A stretch of 64,000 bases of DNA from Mesostigma viride (lineage: Eukaryota > Streptophyta > Mesostigmatophyceae > Mesostigmatales > Mesostigmataceae), in assembly GCA_009746045.1 (NCBI GenBank), contig RPFO01000138.1, positions 660,759-724,758 on the forward strand, written 5' to 3'. The notes beneath the pieces were generated by a model. That model did no database searches. It was not told where the DNA came from and saw only the letters and a program-made list of their open reading frames with translations. Position numbers and translations under genes: made by a program. Of this stretch, positions 1 through 20,537 are shown piece by piece. The stretch's first letter is position 1. Each line of letters starts with the position of its first letter.

Positions 1-117
1 CCTCCCTCCCCAGCTCAAACGGGTGCTGGCCCGGTGCACGATTGCGTCTGTTTGCGTTCCCTCTCCCTGCCGCTGTCTCCCCTGCACGCTATGCCCCCAT
101 GGTGCTCCTACATGCAG

Positions 118-10807
<10,690 letters not shown>

Positions 10808-11924
10808 CGGGGGCGTTGAGGGCACCCGACGTGTGCAATAGGAAGACGTGCAATAGGAAGACTAGGGATGGTGGGGTGGGTAGGGTTGAGTCGGGGGGGT
10901 AAGACAATGGGGCGGGCAGGCGGGCGGGGGATAAGAAGAAAGGCATGCATTATGCTGCTGTTCGCAAGGATTCCCCCCCTCTCCCACCGCATCCTGTGTC
11001 CTGCCATGCAGCATGATGAGCAAGAGCTCGCCCGCGGCGCTGGATGGACCACTAGACGAATGCCTTCAGTTGATGCTGGCTCTGTCCACCAAATGCTTGG
11101 GGCTGTACTACCACATCTTTGTGCGACTGATATTACCCACACCGTGGCTTGACCGTCCTGCTACGGGGCATGCCAGCCAGCCGAGTGGCCCTGGGCCCTT
11201 GTCATGATGCATCTCGTGTCACGCTGGCTTTACAAGCAGCACAAGCTGTGCATGGCTTCCGGCACTCATTGTCAAGCCCACCCGCAGGCACGAACCCCAA
11301 GGTGGGCTTGAGTGAGCTGCGGATTTAATGTGACAGCAGACCCTACGTTCTAGAGCATGGGAAAGTGCGGTCAAGACGATGTTGCCTGTCAGTACTCTAT
11401 TGATGCGTGAGCTATAGCATTCTGGGTGCAGTTGCCACAAAAATGATAACCTACCGGACGTCCAGTAGCGAAAGATCCGGCAACTCAATACCCAGCAAGA
11501 TAAACTGCCACCTCAAACCTTTGGCAAAATAGTAAGAGCAGTGCTGTCTCCCTCAGGCATTCGCCTGCCATGTTGCATACAAATAAGTTGTTTTGAACAG
11601 CAGAGCGATAGTGACATTTTTTTGCGTAGTATGGTGCGTATACAACATCGATGTGGAACTTCCAATGTACGTGCAGTGATATTAAGTGTATACATCGTGC
11701 AGCTGTCGACTTAGCACATGCACACTGTGGACTAGCTATGGTACATGTGGGCGCAATCCGCGGTGCGAGCCTGTGCGCGTAACGTATACATGCAAAATTG
11801 CATGGTCTTTTCTTGGGGACTGAAAGTTTGAAATCCTAGGGACTTCTGGTGCACAATGAGAAATTGCATTGCAAATTATTTTGTAAATTTCATAATAGAT
11901 GTGCACAACTAATTGATGTAGTGC
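10808..11924. other. Phosphodiesterase 3' flank; no gene recognised
   Basis: This begins with the presumptive 3' untranslated region (two tandem copies of a GTGCAATAGGAAGAC motif at 10832-10861) and passes into AT-richer intergenic sequence from about 11230. A 65-codon frame at 11013-11207 follows an acceptor-like CATGCAG but cannot be joined to the phosphodiesterase, whose stop at 10805 is not preceded by a usable donor. Confidence 0.5.
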
Positions 11925-12800
11925 ATGTGTGCATGTGACATATGTAGGGGTTTGTGGGTGGCCCCCACGTTTTTTCCATGGCATGCGCCACATGGACGCC
12001 CATGCATGCACTTGTCCGTGGTCCTAAACACCAGCTGGCAGTGCGCACATGGCCGCATCTACCCACGGTCCATCAGCATACCCTCTAATGTGCGAGCACA
12101 GACGCATGTTATGTGGGTGTGCGCAAGGCAAGCTAGGCGCTCCCTGGCCATGAGCCCATTCAAGCACAGCGCAGCGCCGGTAATCCATGTGGCATGTGAT
12201 CGCTGGGCGCTATCCGTCGACAGAGGCACAGACAGACTCGAGGCGTATGTAGACTCGGCCTTGATGGTGATCTCAAGGCAAGCACTGCGACAGAATGCCC
12301 CGTTCTGCGGCGCGGCCACCTGGGTGGCATCCCTGGGCGCATCCCCCTTTGCCACCCTCCCTCCTGGCACTTGGTGCATCCTGGATCATGTTGGGCACAA
12401 CGGGCCGCTCATGGCCACCGCGCTAGCTCGAGCCATGGCGCTGTGTTATGGCAACAATGTCGCTGCGTCAGTACTAGAGCAGCTCGTGTTGGGTTCGGGA
12501 GAGCCACAAGCCCGGGCATTTCAACACCACGTATCCTCGCCAAGGCACTCGTGGTCAAGGAAGCAAGCGGCGGCACCATTCTCCGAAACAATCCAAGTTG
12601 CCACCACTTGCACAAAGCCTCCGGCCAGCCTCCACTCCCCAAGGTCAGCGGTGATGACGGCGAGTAGACTGTGTCCCGGCCGGCAGCATGTGCGGACATC
12701 GTGGCAGCCATGTACGCAACAGCCCACATCGCGCACTCGCCCACGCAAGGGTGGGTGGGTGAGGTGCGACGGGTGGCCGCGCGACATACCCATATACTAG
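11925..12800 (+). CDS. Hypothetical single-exon frame, 291 residues, unsupported
   Basis: This is a long open frame between the phosphodiesterase and the convergent Pelota gene. I recognise no domain. Its composition (scattered Cys, Trp and His, no hydrophobic periodicity, no repeated motif) resembles chance translation of GC-rich DNA, and the opposite strand is open for more than 100 codons over the same stretch. It would be a lineage-specific protein if real. Transcript evidence would be needed to accept it. It is listed only because of its length. Confidence 0.12.
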   Translation: MCACDICRGLWVAPTFFPWHAPHGRPCMHLSVVLNTSWQCAHGRIYPRSISIPSNVRAQTHVMWVCARQARRSLAMSPFKHSAAPVIHVACDRWALSVDRGTDRLEAYVDSALMVISRQALRQNAPFCGAATWVASLGASPFATLPPGTWCILDHVGHNGPLMATALARAMALCYGNNVAASVLEQLVLGSGEPQARAFQHHVSSPRHSWSRKQAAAPFSETIQVATTCTKPPASLHSPRSAVMTASRLCPGRQHVRTSWQPCTQQPTSRTRPRKGGWVRCDGWPRDIPIY

Positions 12801-13612
12801 TCTTATACTAGTACAAGGTACAAGGGTGTTTATGTCGATGGAGCCCCAGTGCAGGCACAAGGGGGCGTGCGCTAGCAGGGGGGGCAGTCAGGCGGGCACC
12901 ACGGGCGGCCCATACCAACTACCAAGCCCATGCCGTGCTTGCCAGCAGGCATCAGCTCCCCTCGGCTACACGCAGGGAGCCGGCAGCGGTGCGCGTCCCA
13001 CCCGTCCCCCATCACGGCACAGCGGACACACGCAGTCTGGACCAGGGCACAGGCAGACGAGCGGTGTGCAGCCGCGCAAGGGCTATTCTGGCATCCCCAG
13101 GGGTGCTGGCAAGAGCAGGGCACATGGAGGCTGCTGGCAGACGGCAAGCAGGCAGGGCGCTCCCTCTGCGCAACGAATGCCAGGGGAACCGCAAGACCTG
13201 GCAAAGACAAGGCGGCCCCATCCTACCTCCCCTCCCTCCCTCGCGTGCTGCCTCAGCGGACCAGCCATGGTCCCATGCCACCAATTCACTCGTTGAGAAC
13301 TCGCGATGCAAGCCCATGGGTGATGCACCATCGCTCTAGTTTGCTGGTAGCTAGGAAGCACAGCTCGCGAGTAGCACGCCCACATGGTCTGCCAACATCA
13401 CGCCGGTGTTGGTTGCCAGCGGTATTATGTTAAGTAGGCGGTGCAGGGCGTGGCCCTCTGTGGCTTGTCCCCATGAGTGCAGTGCGGTTGATTCGCCACC
13501 CAACTCCGTTGCCCCACAGCGCGCACCCTCCTCCCCCTCATCCCATGGCAGGCAGTCACGCCTTTCCGATCACGGCACACTGCCCCCCCCTCCCTCCCAT
13601 CACAGGCATGCC
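12801..13612. other. Pelota 3' flank / intergenic region
   Basis: GC-rich sequence downstream of the Pelota stop codon on the minus strand. Overlapping frames of 100-170 codons occur on both strands and none shows a recognisable motif. No clear polyadenylation signal was seen. Confidence 0.5.
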
Positions 13613-14752
13613 TCACAGCTCAGCATCCTCCAGCTCCGGTAGCGGGAAGCGCAGGATTGCCGCGATGCCTGTCAGCTGCTGCAGCTGCTCGCCACTTGGG
13701 TGTGCGCTCGAGAAGATGTGGACGTCGCCCCCCGACGCCTTGACGCTCTCCACCAGGTCCACGTATTTGCGACGCGTGGCCACGTCCGCGTTGCGGAACA
13801 GCGCGTCCGACAGCAGAAGCGTCTGGATGGCCAGCTGCTCATGCGCTGCCGCCACGTGGCCTGGGCCATAGAAGGCGCGCGCGCTGTCCGATGACATCAT
13901 CGCGTAGAAGTCGTCCAACGCCGCTACCTCGCGCGCCGCCTTGGTGTCCTTGATGCGGCCCGCAACCGCCGGGTCGGTCAGCACCTCCTGCAGCGAGTGC
14001 TTGTACCCGGTGGACGAGTGGGCGAGCACGATCTTCGGGCGCGCCTCCAGCAGCGGCTTGAGCTCGCGCTTCTGGGCCTCCGCCATCATGTAGTCAAAGA
14101 ACTGGTTCTTCGTGAAACCGGGCGACGCGATGACGAGGCAGTTGACGACGTTGAAGTCTACGTGGCGGATGACGGCCTGCAGCGTGTTCTCGAAGAACTT
14201 GTTCAGCGCCTTGTCGTACCCGAGAACCGCCGCGCCCTTCTTCCTCGGAAGCGACTGCTCGATGCGAGCACGCACGACGGTCATTGCGCCGCCCACGAGG
14301 CAGACGTGCGCGAGGCCCTCGTTCATGACCACCGCCGCCAGGTCGGCGCTGGCGGCAGGGTCGCAGGCGTTCTTCACTATCTCCAGGGACAGCGCGTCCC
14401 ACGACGATTTCTGGATGGTGAACGGCCGTTGAACGTCGAGCTCCAGAGTATGGTAGGCACCAAGCTTGACATACTCATTCTCGGTTGTATTCTTGCCACT
14501 CAAACGCAGGACGCCGCCCACTGAGTCATAATCCACGTTCTCCACAGAGATGCATAGACTGAACTTCATCCGCTCGCTTCCGCTCGAAGCCCCCGAAGCG
14601 GATTCTTTCTGCACTTTGCGAACAGTCGTCGACGTGACGCTATCCCCGACGGTAATGAGGTTATAGGCGTGCCAAAGATCTTCCTGGTTCTCGGCAACCA
14701 TTTTAATGGAGCCAGGACCATCCTTGCTGGCGTCACGATGTATGAGCTTCAT
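13613..14752 (-). CDS. PELO: Pelota / Dom34 ribosome-rescue factor, intronless
   Basis: eRF1-related factor that, with Hbs1 and ABCE1, splits ribosomes stalled in no-go and non-stop decay. It is a complete 379-residue single-exon frame, the usual family length. It starts MKLIHRD and ends PELEDAEL. The N-terminal Sm-like domain covers about residues 1-130 ([29 protein letters not shown]). The central domain covers about 135-270 ([32 protein letters not shown]) and has PGF at 211-213. The GGQ loop of release factor eRF1 is absent, as expected for Pelota. The C-terminal eRF1_3 domain runs from about 275 to 371 ([51 protein letters not shown]). No break or missing residue was seen. It is convergent with the phosphodiesterase gene and borders the LINE cluster. 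The lack of introns contrasts with all its neighbours. Confidence 0.97.
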   Translation of the reverse strand: MKLIHRDASKDGPGSIKMVAENQEDLWHAYNLITVGDSVTSTTVRKVQKESASGASSGSERMKFSLCISVENVDYDSVGGVLRLSGKNTTENEYVKLGAYHTLELDVQRPFTIQKSSWDALSLEIVKNACDPAASADLAAVVMNEGLAHVCLVGGAMTVVRARIEQSLPRKKGAAVLGYDKALNKFFENTLQAVIRHVDFNVVNCLVIASPGFTKNQFFDYMMAEAQKRELKPLLEARPKIVLAHSSTGYKHSLQEVLTDPAVAGRIKDTKAAREVAALDDFYAMMSSDSARAFYGPGHVAAAHEQLAIQTLLLSDALFRNADVATRRKYVDLVESVKASGGDVHIFSSAHPSGEQLQQLTGIAAILRFPLPELEDAEL

Positions 14753-15195
14753 TCGTAATTAATTCGCTCAGTCAGGTTCAAGCAATTTTGTCCACCACGC
14801 AATTGTCCACCTATGGGCGGCAAAACGAATCTACATGGTTAGATTCTCAGCTAACGCAGCTCCCTTCTCACTAAATGCAGTGAATTCCTCATACATTGAA
14901 GTCACTACGACTCAATAGTGCCACCACCGAGAAATTATCCGAGTTTCATCTTCACAAATCACATGCTCTTGCGTGAGCGCCTCAGTGCTGTCGTTGCCCG
15001 AAGCCGAAGGTTGCGTCATCAGCATACAAATACGTTCATGATTGGGGCTAGTCTGGTGGACTACCGTACATAACGGTTTGCTTTCGAACGTTCCCCAAGG
15101 AAAATTCTGCCTCACGGTAGTCACCGCCGGTCAGACGTCCTAGTCAGTCCGGTGGTCGCAGTCCGGCGGCCGGCCGGTAGGGATGGCGGATCGAA
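14753..15195. other. Upstream region of Pelota
   Basis: This 440-bp stretch is AT-richer than the gene and should hold the Pelota promoter and 5' untranslated region on the minus strand. A 70-codon minus-strand frame (14912-15124) shows nothing recognisable. No TATA-like element at a convincing distance was identified. Retrotransposon-derived sequence starts near 15196. Confidence 0.4.
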
Positions 15196-15260
15196 TACAC
15201 TATTAATTAATTAGGAACATAACTCCGTTGGGAGTATCTGTAGCACATAGCCCAGAGAAG
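15196..15260 (-). mobile_element. 3' terminal fragment of a LINE family
   Basis: The plus strand reads a TTAATTAATT tail followed by AACATAACTCCGTTGGGAG and GTAGCACATA. The same block, in the same order after an A/T-rich pentanucleotide tail, occurs at 22363 and 63885. The three copies share one 3' end type, oriented with the 3' terminus to the left. Confidence 0.45.
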
Positions 15261-15425
15261 GGGCATATGGCCTATAATACATTCTAAGCTATAGAATACA
15301 CTATATGAGGGTCGAAATACTGCCCAGTATATACAGTGTATCAATTAATCAATCATTAATAGACACGTGACTGCGGGAGGCTGCCCTCGAAGAGGCGGCG
15401 CGCGACGAAAATTTGACAGTATCAA

Positions 15426-15465
15426 TGATATACGGCGGCCGCCGTATATCAGTAGCGGCCGCTAC
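15426..15465. repeat. Two adjacent perfect palindromes, each centred on a NotI site
   Basis: Bases 15426-15451 are a perfect 26-bp palindrome (arms TGATATACGGCGG and its complement). They are followed directly by a perfect 14-bp palindrome at 15452-15465 (GTAGCGGCCGCTAC). Confidence 0.9.
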
Positions 15466-15737
15466 TAGTGACCGCCATAGTTATATACACGCACCAGTAT
15501 CTGGCCAACCGGCAAGACCTAGGGAGCCGAGAGCCGGCAAGTGGCAAGTGGCAACTGGCAACTGCCAAGTGGCCGCACGTGGCAAGTGGCCTTAGAGCAC
15601 CGCCATAATAAGGCGAACCCCGTGATGACACGTGGCATATCATACTGCAGTACATGTGAAATTCGGATCCAAAATACTGCAGTATATAACGTGTATTGCA
15701 TATAAGTATATCTATCAAGGAGACAACCAACGCAGGC

Positions 15738-15830
15738 CAGAAATCGGGAGAATCCGGACCATGGTAGCTCGAGCCTGCTGTTATCTTGTCCGTATGTTCG
15801 AGTCGTTCAGGACGAACTGATGAATATGAA
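15738..15830 (-). repeat. Interspersed repeat shared in inverse orientation with 62580-62690
   Basis: The reverse complement of this stretch matches the sequence just upstream of the plus-strand LINE at 62.6 kb over about 95 bp with few mismatches. Landmarks common to both are CGGACAAGATAAC, CAGGCTCGAGCTA and GGTCCGGATTCTCCCG. A second short block, TTGAAATTATGGCTGGCTTA at 15878-15897, recurs at 23226-23245. Confidence 0.7.
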
Positions 15831-16039
15831 GTGAGATAACTATCATGAATGGTGATGGAAATGTGTAGCCTTGTGCATTGAAATTATGGCTGGCTTACGT
15901 GTAGAGCGACTAGATGACCTAGACGGTGGGGCCAGAAACAGCTTGCTTGATCAGGGCGTGTGTTTCGAGCCTAACGTAGACTGGCCGGGAGTGTCTAGTG
16001 GTGTCAGAGCACCATCGCTGTGATATTTATACATATACT

Positions 16040-16776
16040 GAGTTCTACCCGTGTAACTAGGACCTAGATAGCTTATACCATCCATTCCATCCCATGTTCC
16101 CCTCCCACTGAGGACTTATGCTCACGTGACGCAGTCACGTGTCAATTAATTAATTAATTAATTAATTAATTAATTAATACTGAGTTCTGCCAAGCCTACG
16201 GCGGCCGGCCGAACTTGCACCGGCCCGCCAAGTCAACTTTTTCGGGTATACCAGGTCAGGGCCTCAGGGGTATTTAATTAATTGATTAATTAATAGACAC
16301 GTGACTGCGTCACGTGAGCATAAGTCCTCAGTGGGAGGGGAAAATGCATGGGATGGAATGGACGGTGTAAGCTATCTCATATGAGGTCCTAGTTACAGGG
16401 CTGCGGGCACCACGGCCCGAATCGCTATGAATGCCATACGCGGTCACTGTCACGCGGAGCCCCCATAGACTTGGGGGTGGTCTCCTTCATCACTACTTGC
16501 CATCTATCCTTGCGTACCATCTGCCTCCATTAATTAATTAATTAATAGACACGTGACTGCGTCACGTGAGCATAAGTCCTCAGTGGGAGGGGAACATGGG
16601 ATGTCCAGAATGGATGGTATAAGCTATCTAGGTCCTAGTTACAGGGGTGTGGGCACCGCGGCCCGAATCGCTATGAATGCCATACTTGGTCACACGCGGA
16701 GCCCCCACAGGCTTGTTGGGGGTGGTCTCCTTCATCACTACTTGCCATCTATCCTTGCGCACCATCTGCCTCCATA
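16040..16776. repeat. About 250-bp repeat: two direct copies and one inverted partial copy
   Basis: Direct copies lie at about 16282-16530 and 16531-16776. Each begins TTAATTAATAGACACGTGA and ends CATCTGCCTCCAT. The first 120 bp also occur inverted at about 16040-16180, giving a foldback around a 100-bp centre. Each copy starts with a small hairpin, CACGTGAC-tgc-GTCACGTG. The TTAA runs at the joints (for example 16143-16180) may be tails or target sequence. The relation to the neighbouring LINE 3' ends is unclear; it could be a SINE-like unit. Confidence 0.7.
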
Positions 16777-18949
16777 TTACAGACAAACCAGGAGGCTGCC
16801 CGGGGGTGAGCCCGTCACGTCTAGTGTAGCACATGTCCTTGCCGAGTCTATCACGAAATGTCCACGGGTGGCGGCCCTGCCGCGCGCGGCCGGGGGCACG
16901 CCAGCTTAGGACATATCGCCCAGGCTGGGCGGGCTTGGTGCCAAGCTAGTCTATCTGAGGTATCTACCTGATCTGTGGCAGCGGGCCAGGTGCCCGGCTA
17001 TAGGCCCAGGCGCCTGTGCCTAATAATGTGGGAAACAGAGGGCAAATCAGCGTACAAATCCTCATTTAATTAATGTAACACTAATGTGTAATACTAATGT
17101 GTAATACTAATGAGTAATACTAATGTGCAAACCAAAGGGGATGTTAAGGGCCTTGCGCAGCATCTTGGTGACGGCGCCGTCGAGTCGTTGCTCCAGCTCC
17201 TGCGTCAGTGCCCATGTCTCGGCGCCGTAGGTCAGGATCGTCAGAATGACGTCGACCTTGAAGAGGTCACGCTTGACGATCCGGGGTAGGGCGGGGTTGC
17301 TCTACCAGCGGCGGTGGCCATGGAGGTGCGCCCACGCCATGCCGATCCGTGTCGTCATGTCGTCCTCGCAGTCGGGAAGCCAACTGCCGAGCATGCAGCT
17401 TGAAGCGGCCTGAAGGAGGGTAGTTGACCTCGGCATCGTCTAAGAGGCGAAGTGTGGGTGGGGGCCCTGCCATGCCGCGAGGGCCAGGGCCCCCGTTTTG
17501 GGCCGGGGCTGATTTCTAGACCAACCGCCCGAGCCTCGAGCGCCAGGCAGTCCAGCCAAAGTTGGGCTTCTCGATGAGCGTGATGTCGTCGGCATAAATG
17601 AGGTCAGCTAGTAAATTCTGCTTGTTAGTCGGCCCCCCTTCCCCAAGCTCGTTCGTGATCGCTAGGCCAGGGGCACGGCCTGCAATGCTAGCAATTAAAG
17701 CGAGCACGTGCCTAGCGCATAACATAATGCACTACAATAATAAACAGGTACGGGGACAGGACGCAACCCTGCCAGACGCCGGTCTGCAGTGGGCATGGCG
17801 GGGTAATGCCGTGTTGAGTGCGCACCGAAGTGGTCGACCCCTCATACAGCGTGCGGATGACGGTAATCAGGGGAGTGCGGACGAGAGCGCGAGCAAGTAT
17901 ATACAGCCCATAGAGCGTCCCAGAGGACAGAATCAAAAGCCTTGATGAAGTCGACGAAGATCAGGATGGCGGGAAACTCACCAGGTTGCAGGAGAGCGAT
18001 TTCCTCGAAGAGGCGACGCGCGACGAAGATGGCCATGACGGTGTTGCGCCCAGGACGGAAGCCCATTTGACTTTCCCCAAGGTGACAGTCGAGAGCAGAA
18101 CGAAGGCGGTTGAGGATCATGCGCATGCATGAACAACTTGAATGCGGCGCTCTGGATGCAGACTCCTCTGTAGTTGGCGGGGTCGTCAGGGGAACCTTTG
18201 TTTTTGTACAGCATAATACGGTAGCTGTGCTGCCACTCAGGAATCGGCGGCGCGTCGGCAAGCAGGATCCGGTTGCAGACGTCAAGCAGGAACCCCGTGA
18301 GCGCCGTCAGCTTAATCACTGGGGCTGGGAGCTGGTCAGGTCCAACGGCGGCATAGAAACGGAGTTGCTTGGCGGCGGTGCTCAGCTCGAGCTCGGTGAG
18401 CGGCGGGAGCTGGTTGGGGTCGGCCAGGGGTTCCGTCAGGGCTGGGAACGTGTGTAGTCCTGCTCAGCGGCGGGCGGCGTGGGCGGCGCAGCTAGGGACG
18501 TCCGCAGGCGCTACTGCCAGGCGTGCGGCCGCCAGAGGGCCAAGCGGCGGAGGCGGCGGGGGGGCGCCGAGCAGCCGGGACTGGGAGGAATACCACTGGT
18601 CGAGCTGCTGCTGCGGTGAGCCAGAGAGCATCCGCGGCGCCGGCTGCGCGCCGCCGGCGGGCCGTTGGGCGTGACGCAGGCGGGTCCAGGCGTACTAATT
18701 GCCGTGCTGGTCCTTGAGGTGGGCGAAGTACTCGCGGACATGAAGGTCCTCCTGCTCCTTGGTCGCCTGCCGGATGGCCGAGTGGTAATCGGCTTTGAGG
18801 CGGGCGTAGCGGGCGGGGTCGCTGTTGTCGCGCAGGGCTTGCCGGGCCTGGATGACGGCGGGGAGCCGGTGCAGGCTGGTGAAGCGGGGTGGGCGGCGGG
18901 GGGGCAGCAGGGCCCCGGCCGCGGGCAGCTTGTCAGCGAGGTATGTCTG
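16776..18949 (-). mobile_element. Non-LTR retrotransposon (LINE) copy A, reverse-transcriptase pseudogene
   Basis: Read on the minus strand, fragments in order give the pre-RT linker (ARLKADYHSAIRQATKEQED), RT segments GPDQLPAPVIKL, NKGSPDDPANYRGVCIQSAA, QMGFRPGRNTVMAIFVARRL, ILIFVDFIKAFDSVLWDAL and QTGVWQGCVLSPYLFIIVV, then the catalytic box LIYADDITLIEKP near 17580. The pieces lie in different frames (ends at about 18967, 18319, 18285, 17936 and 17725), so at least three frameshifts and a stop separate them and the copy is dead. The 3' part (17100-17270) encodes the DG-VTKMLRK-type tail shared with the other copies. No endonuclease domain was recognised upstream. The 3' end lies at the left, next to the 250-bp repeat. 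Confidence 0.85.
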
Positions 18950-19772
18950 CCTCCATATTACCGACAAACCAGGAGGCTACCCGGGTGTGATGATCCCGTC
19001 ACGTCTAGTGTAGCACATGCATGTCCATGCCGAGTCTATCACTAAAAGTCCACGGGTGGCGGCCCTGCCGCGCACGGCCTGGGGCACGCCAGCTAGGTGA
19101 GGACATATCGCCCAGGCTGCATGGGCTGCATGGGCTCGGCTTGGTGCCCGCTAGTCTATCTGATGTGTCTACCTGATATCTGCATGTGCGGGCCAGGTGC
19201 CCGGCTAGGCCCAGGCGCCTGTGCCTAATAATAATGTGGGAAACATAGGGCAAATCAGCGTACAAATCCTCATTACTAATGTGCAAGCCAATGGGCCTTG
19301 CGCAGCATCTTGGTGACGTTGCCGTCGAGTAATGTTGCTCCAGCTCGATCCTGCGTCAGTGTCCAGGTCTCGGCGCCGTAGGTCAGGATCGTCAGAATGA
19401 CGACGTACCTTGATGAAGAGGTCATGCTTGACGATCCGGGGTAGGGCGGGGTTGCTCCACCACCGGCGGTGGTCATGGAGTTGCGCCCACGCCACGCCGA
19501 TCCGTGTCGTCAGGTCGTCTGGGTTCGTTACACTGGTTATCGGAGGTTAGGTTAGGGTGGTTTAACATGGCGGCCCAGAGCCGGATAGTCGCAGTCGGGA
19601 AGCCAACTGCCAAGCAGCTTGAAGCGGCCTGAAGGAGGGTAGTTGACCTCGGTGTCGTCTAATAGGCGGAGTGTGGGTGGGGGCCCTGCCATGCCGAGGG
19701 CCAGGGCCTCCGTTTTGGGGCTGATTTCTAGACCAACCGCCCGAGCCTCGAGCGCCAGGCAGTCCAGCCAAG
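18950..19772 (-). mobile_element. LINE copy B, 5'-truncated, tandem to copy A
   Basis: The sequence is collinear with 16776-17585 of copy A (3' untranslated region plus the C-terminal coding tail, YGAETWTLTQDRAG and RHRRLGLAGHLART). Its 3' end abuts the 5' end of copy A. Relative to copy A it carries about 66 extra bases at 19520-19588. It stops at about 19772 against an AATTAATTAA run, as expected for a truncated insertion. Confidence 0.8.
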
Positions 19773-20199
19773 TAATTAATTAAACTCGTGCTCCCCGCGT
19801 TGGGGAGTCATGACGTGCACGGAGCACCGAAGTGCTTTTAATCCCTGTGTGTGCACAACAGGAAGAAAGGGCAGAGACCCCCTTTCAGTCCTTCATGCCA
19901 GAGGCATGCCACAGCTGCAATCGGGCCCGATAAACGGCCCGGCAAGGGATGTGGGTGCAATAAGACCCATGTGAGCATATCATAACAAGGGGCGTGGGCA
20001 AGTAATCTGAGCATAGCCAGGACGTAGCATGGCTTGACAAGGACTAAGCTAAGGCTATATGGCTGGTGGTGTAACGTGTGTTGGCGGTGCACGTGGCTAG
20101 GTATGGCACAGCTAGGCAACAGTCTAGGCATGGCTGCCGTGGCGGCAGTGACTATACCAATGGATACAAGCTAGGGCTATTCAAGCTATTCTAGCCCGC

Positions 20200-20530
20200 A
20201 TGCAGGGGGCGTCCACATCTTGTGCATGGTTGATCATCAGGTCCCCGCCCCTCCAGAACACCTTGGGCTTCTGGGGGTCCTGCTTGTGGCGGAGGTATTC
20301 CGGCCAGGCGGCCACAGGTCGCGTCGCTGCTGTTGCTGGGCGGGGGTCAGGTGGTCGTCCAGCGTCCAGGTGAGGTCGTGCAACCTCTTGCGACGAGAAC
20401 GGAACCGCTGCTTGTCCTCAAGGGAGGGGAAGGTGAGCAGGACTGGTGGGGGAGCCGCCTTGTCCCGTGAGTGGGGAAGGCAAAGTTGCATGGGCAGACT
20501 CCGGCTTCGCGATGAGCGTGATGTTGTCAC
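20200..20530 (-). pseudogene. Possible LINE ORF1-like fragment
   Basis: The minus strand reads LTFPSLEDKQRFRSRRKRL, then DDHLTPAQQQQRRDLWP and, after a frameshift, EYLRHKQDPQKPKVFWRGG. The basic, Gln-rich pattern followed by a W-R-G-G-x-L-like element resembles ORF1 C-termini of some LINEs. I cannot name the family, and the match rests on pattern only. It borders LINE-derived sequence, and the edge at 20512-20525 repeats the CGATGAGCGTGATG seen in copy A. Confidence 0.35.
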
Positions 20531-20537
20531 GGGATGA

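Noticed and set aside
11013-11207. Possible extra phosphodiesterase exon
   Set aside because: The catalytic domain already ends at the stop at 10805-10807, and no donor precedes that stop to allow skipping.
13997-14524. 175-codon plus-strand frame inside Pelota
   Set aside because: Antisense shadow of a conserved GC-rich gene.
19540-19570. Telomere-like GGTTAGGTTAGGG
   Set aside because: Only two imperfect units inside a LINE copy; too short to mean an interstitial telomere.
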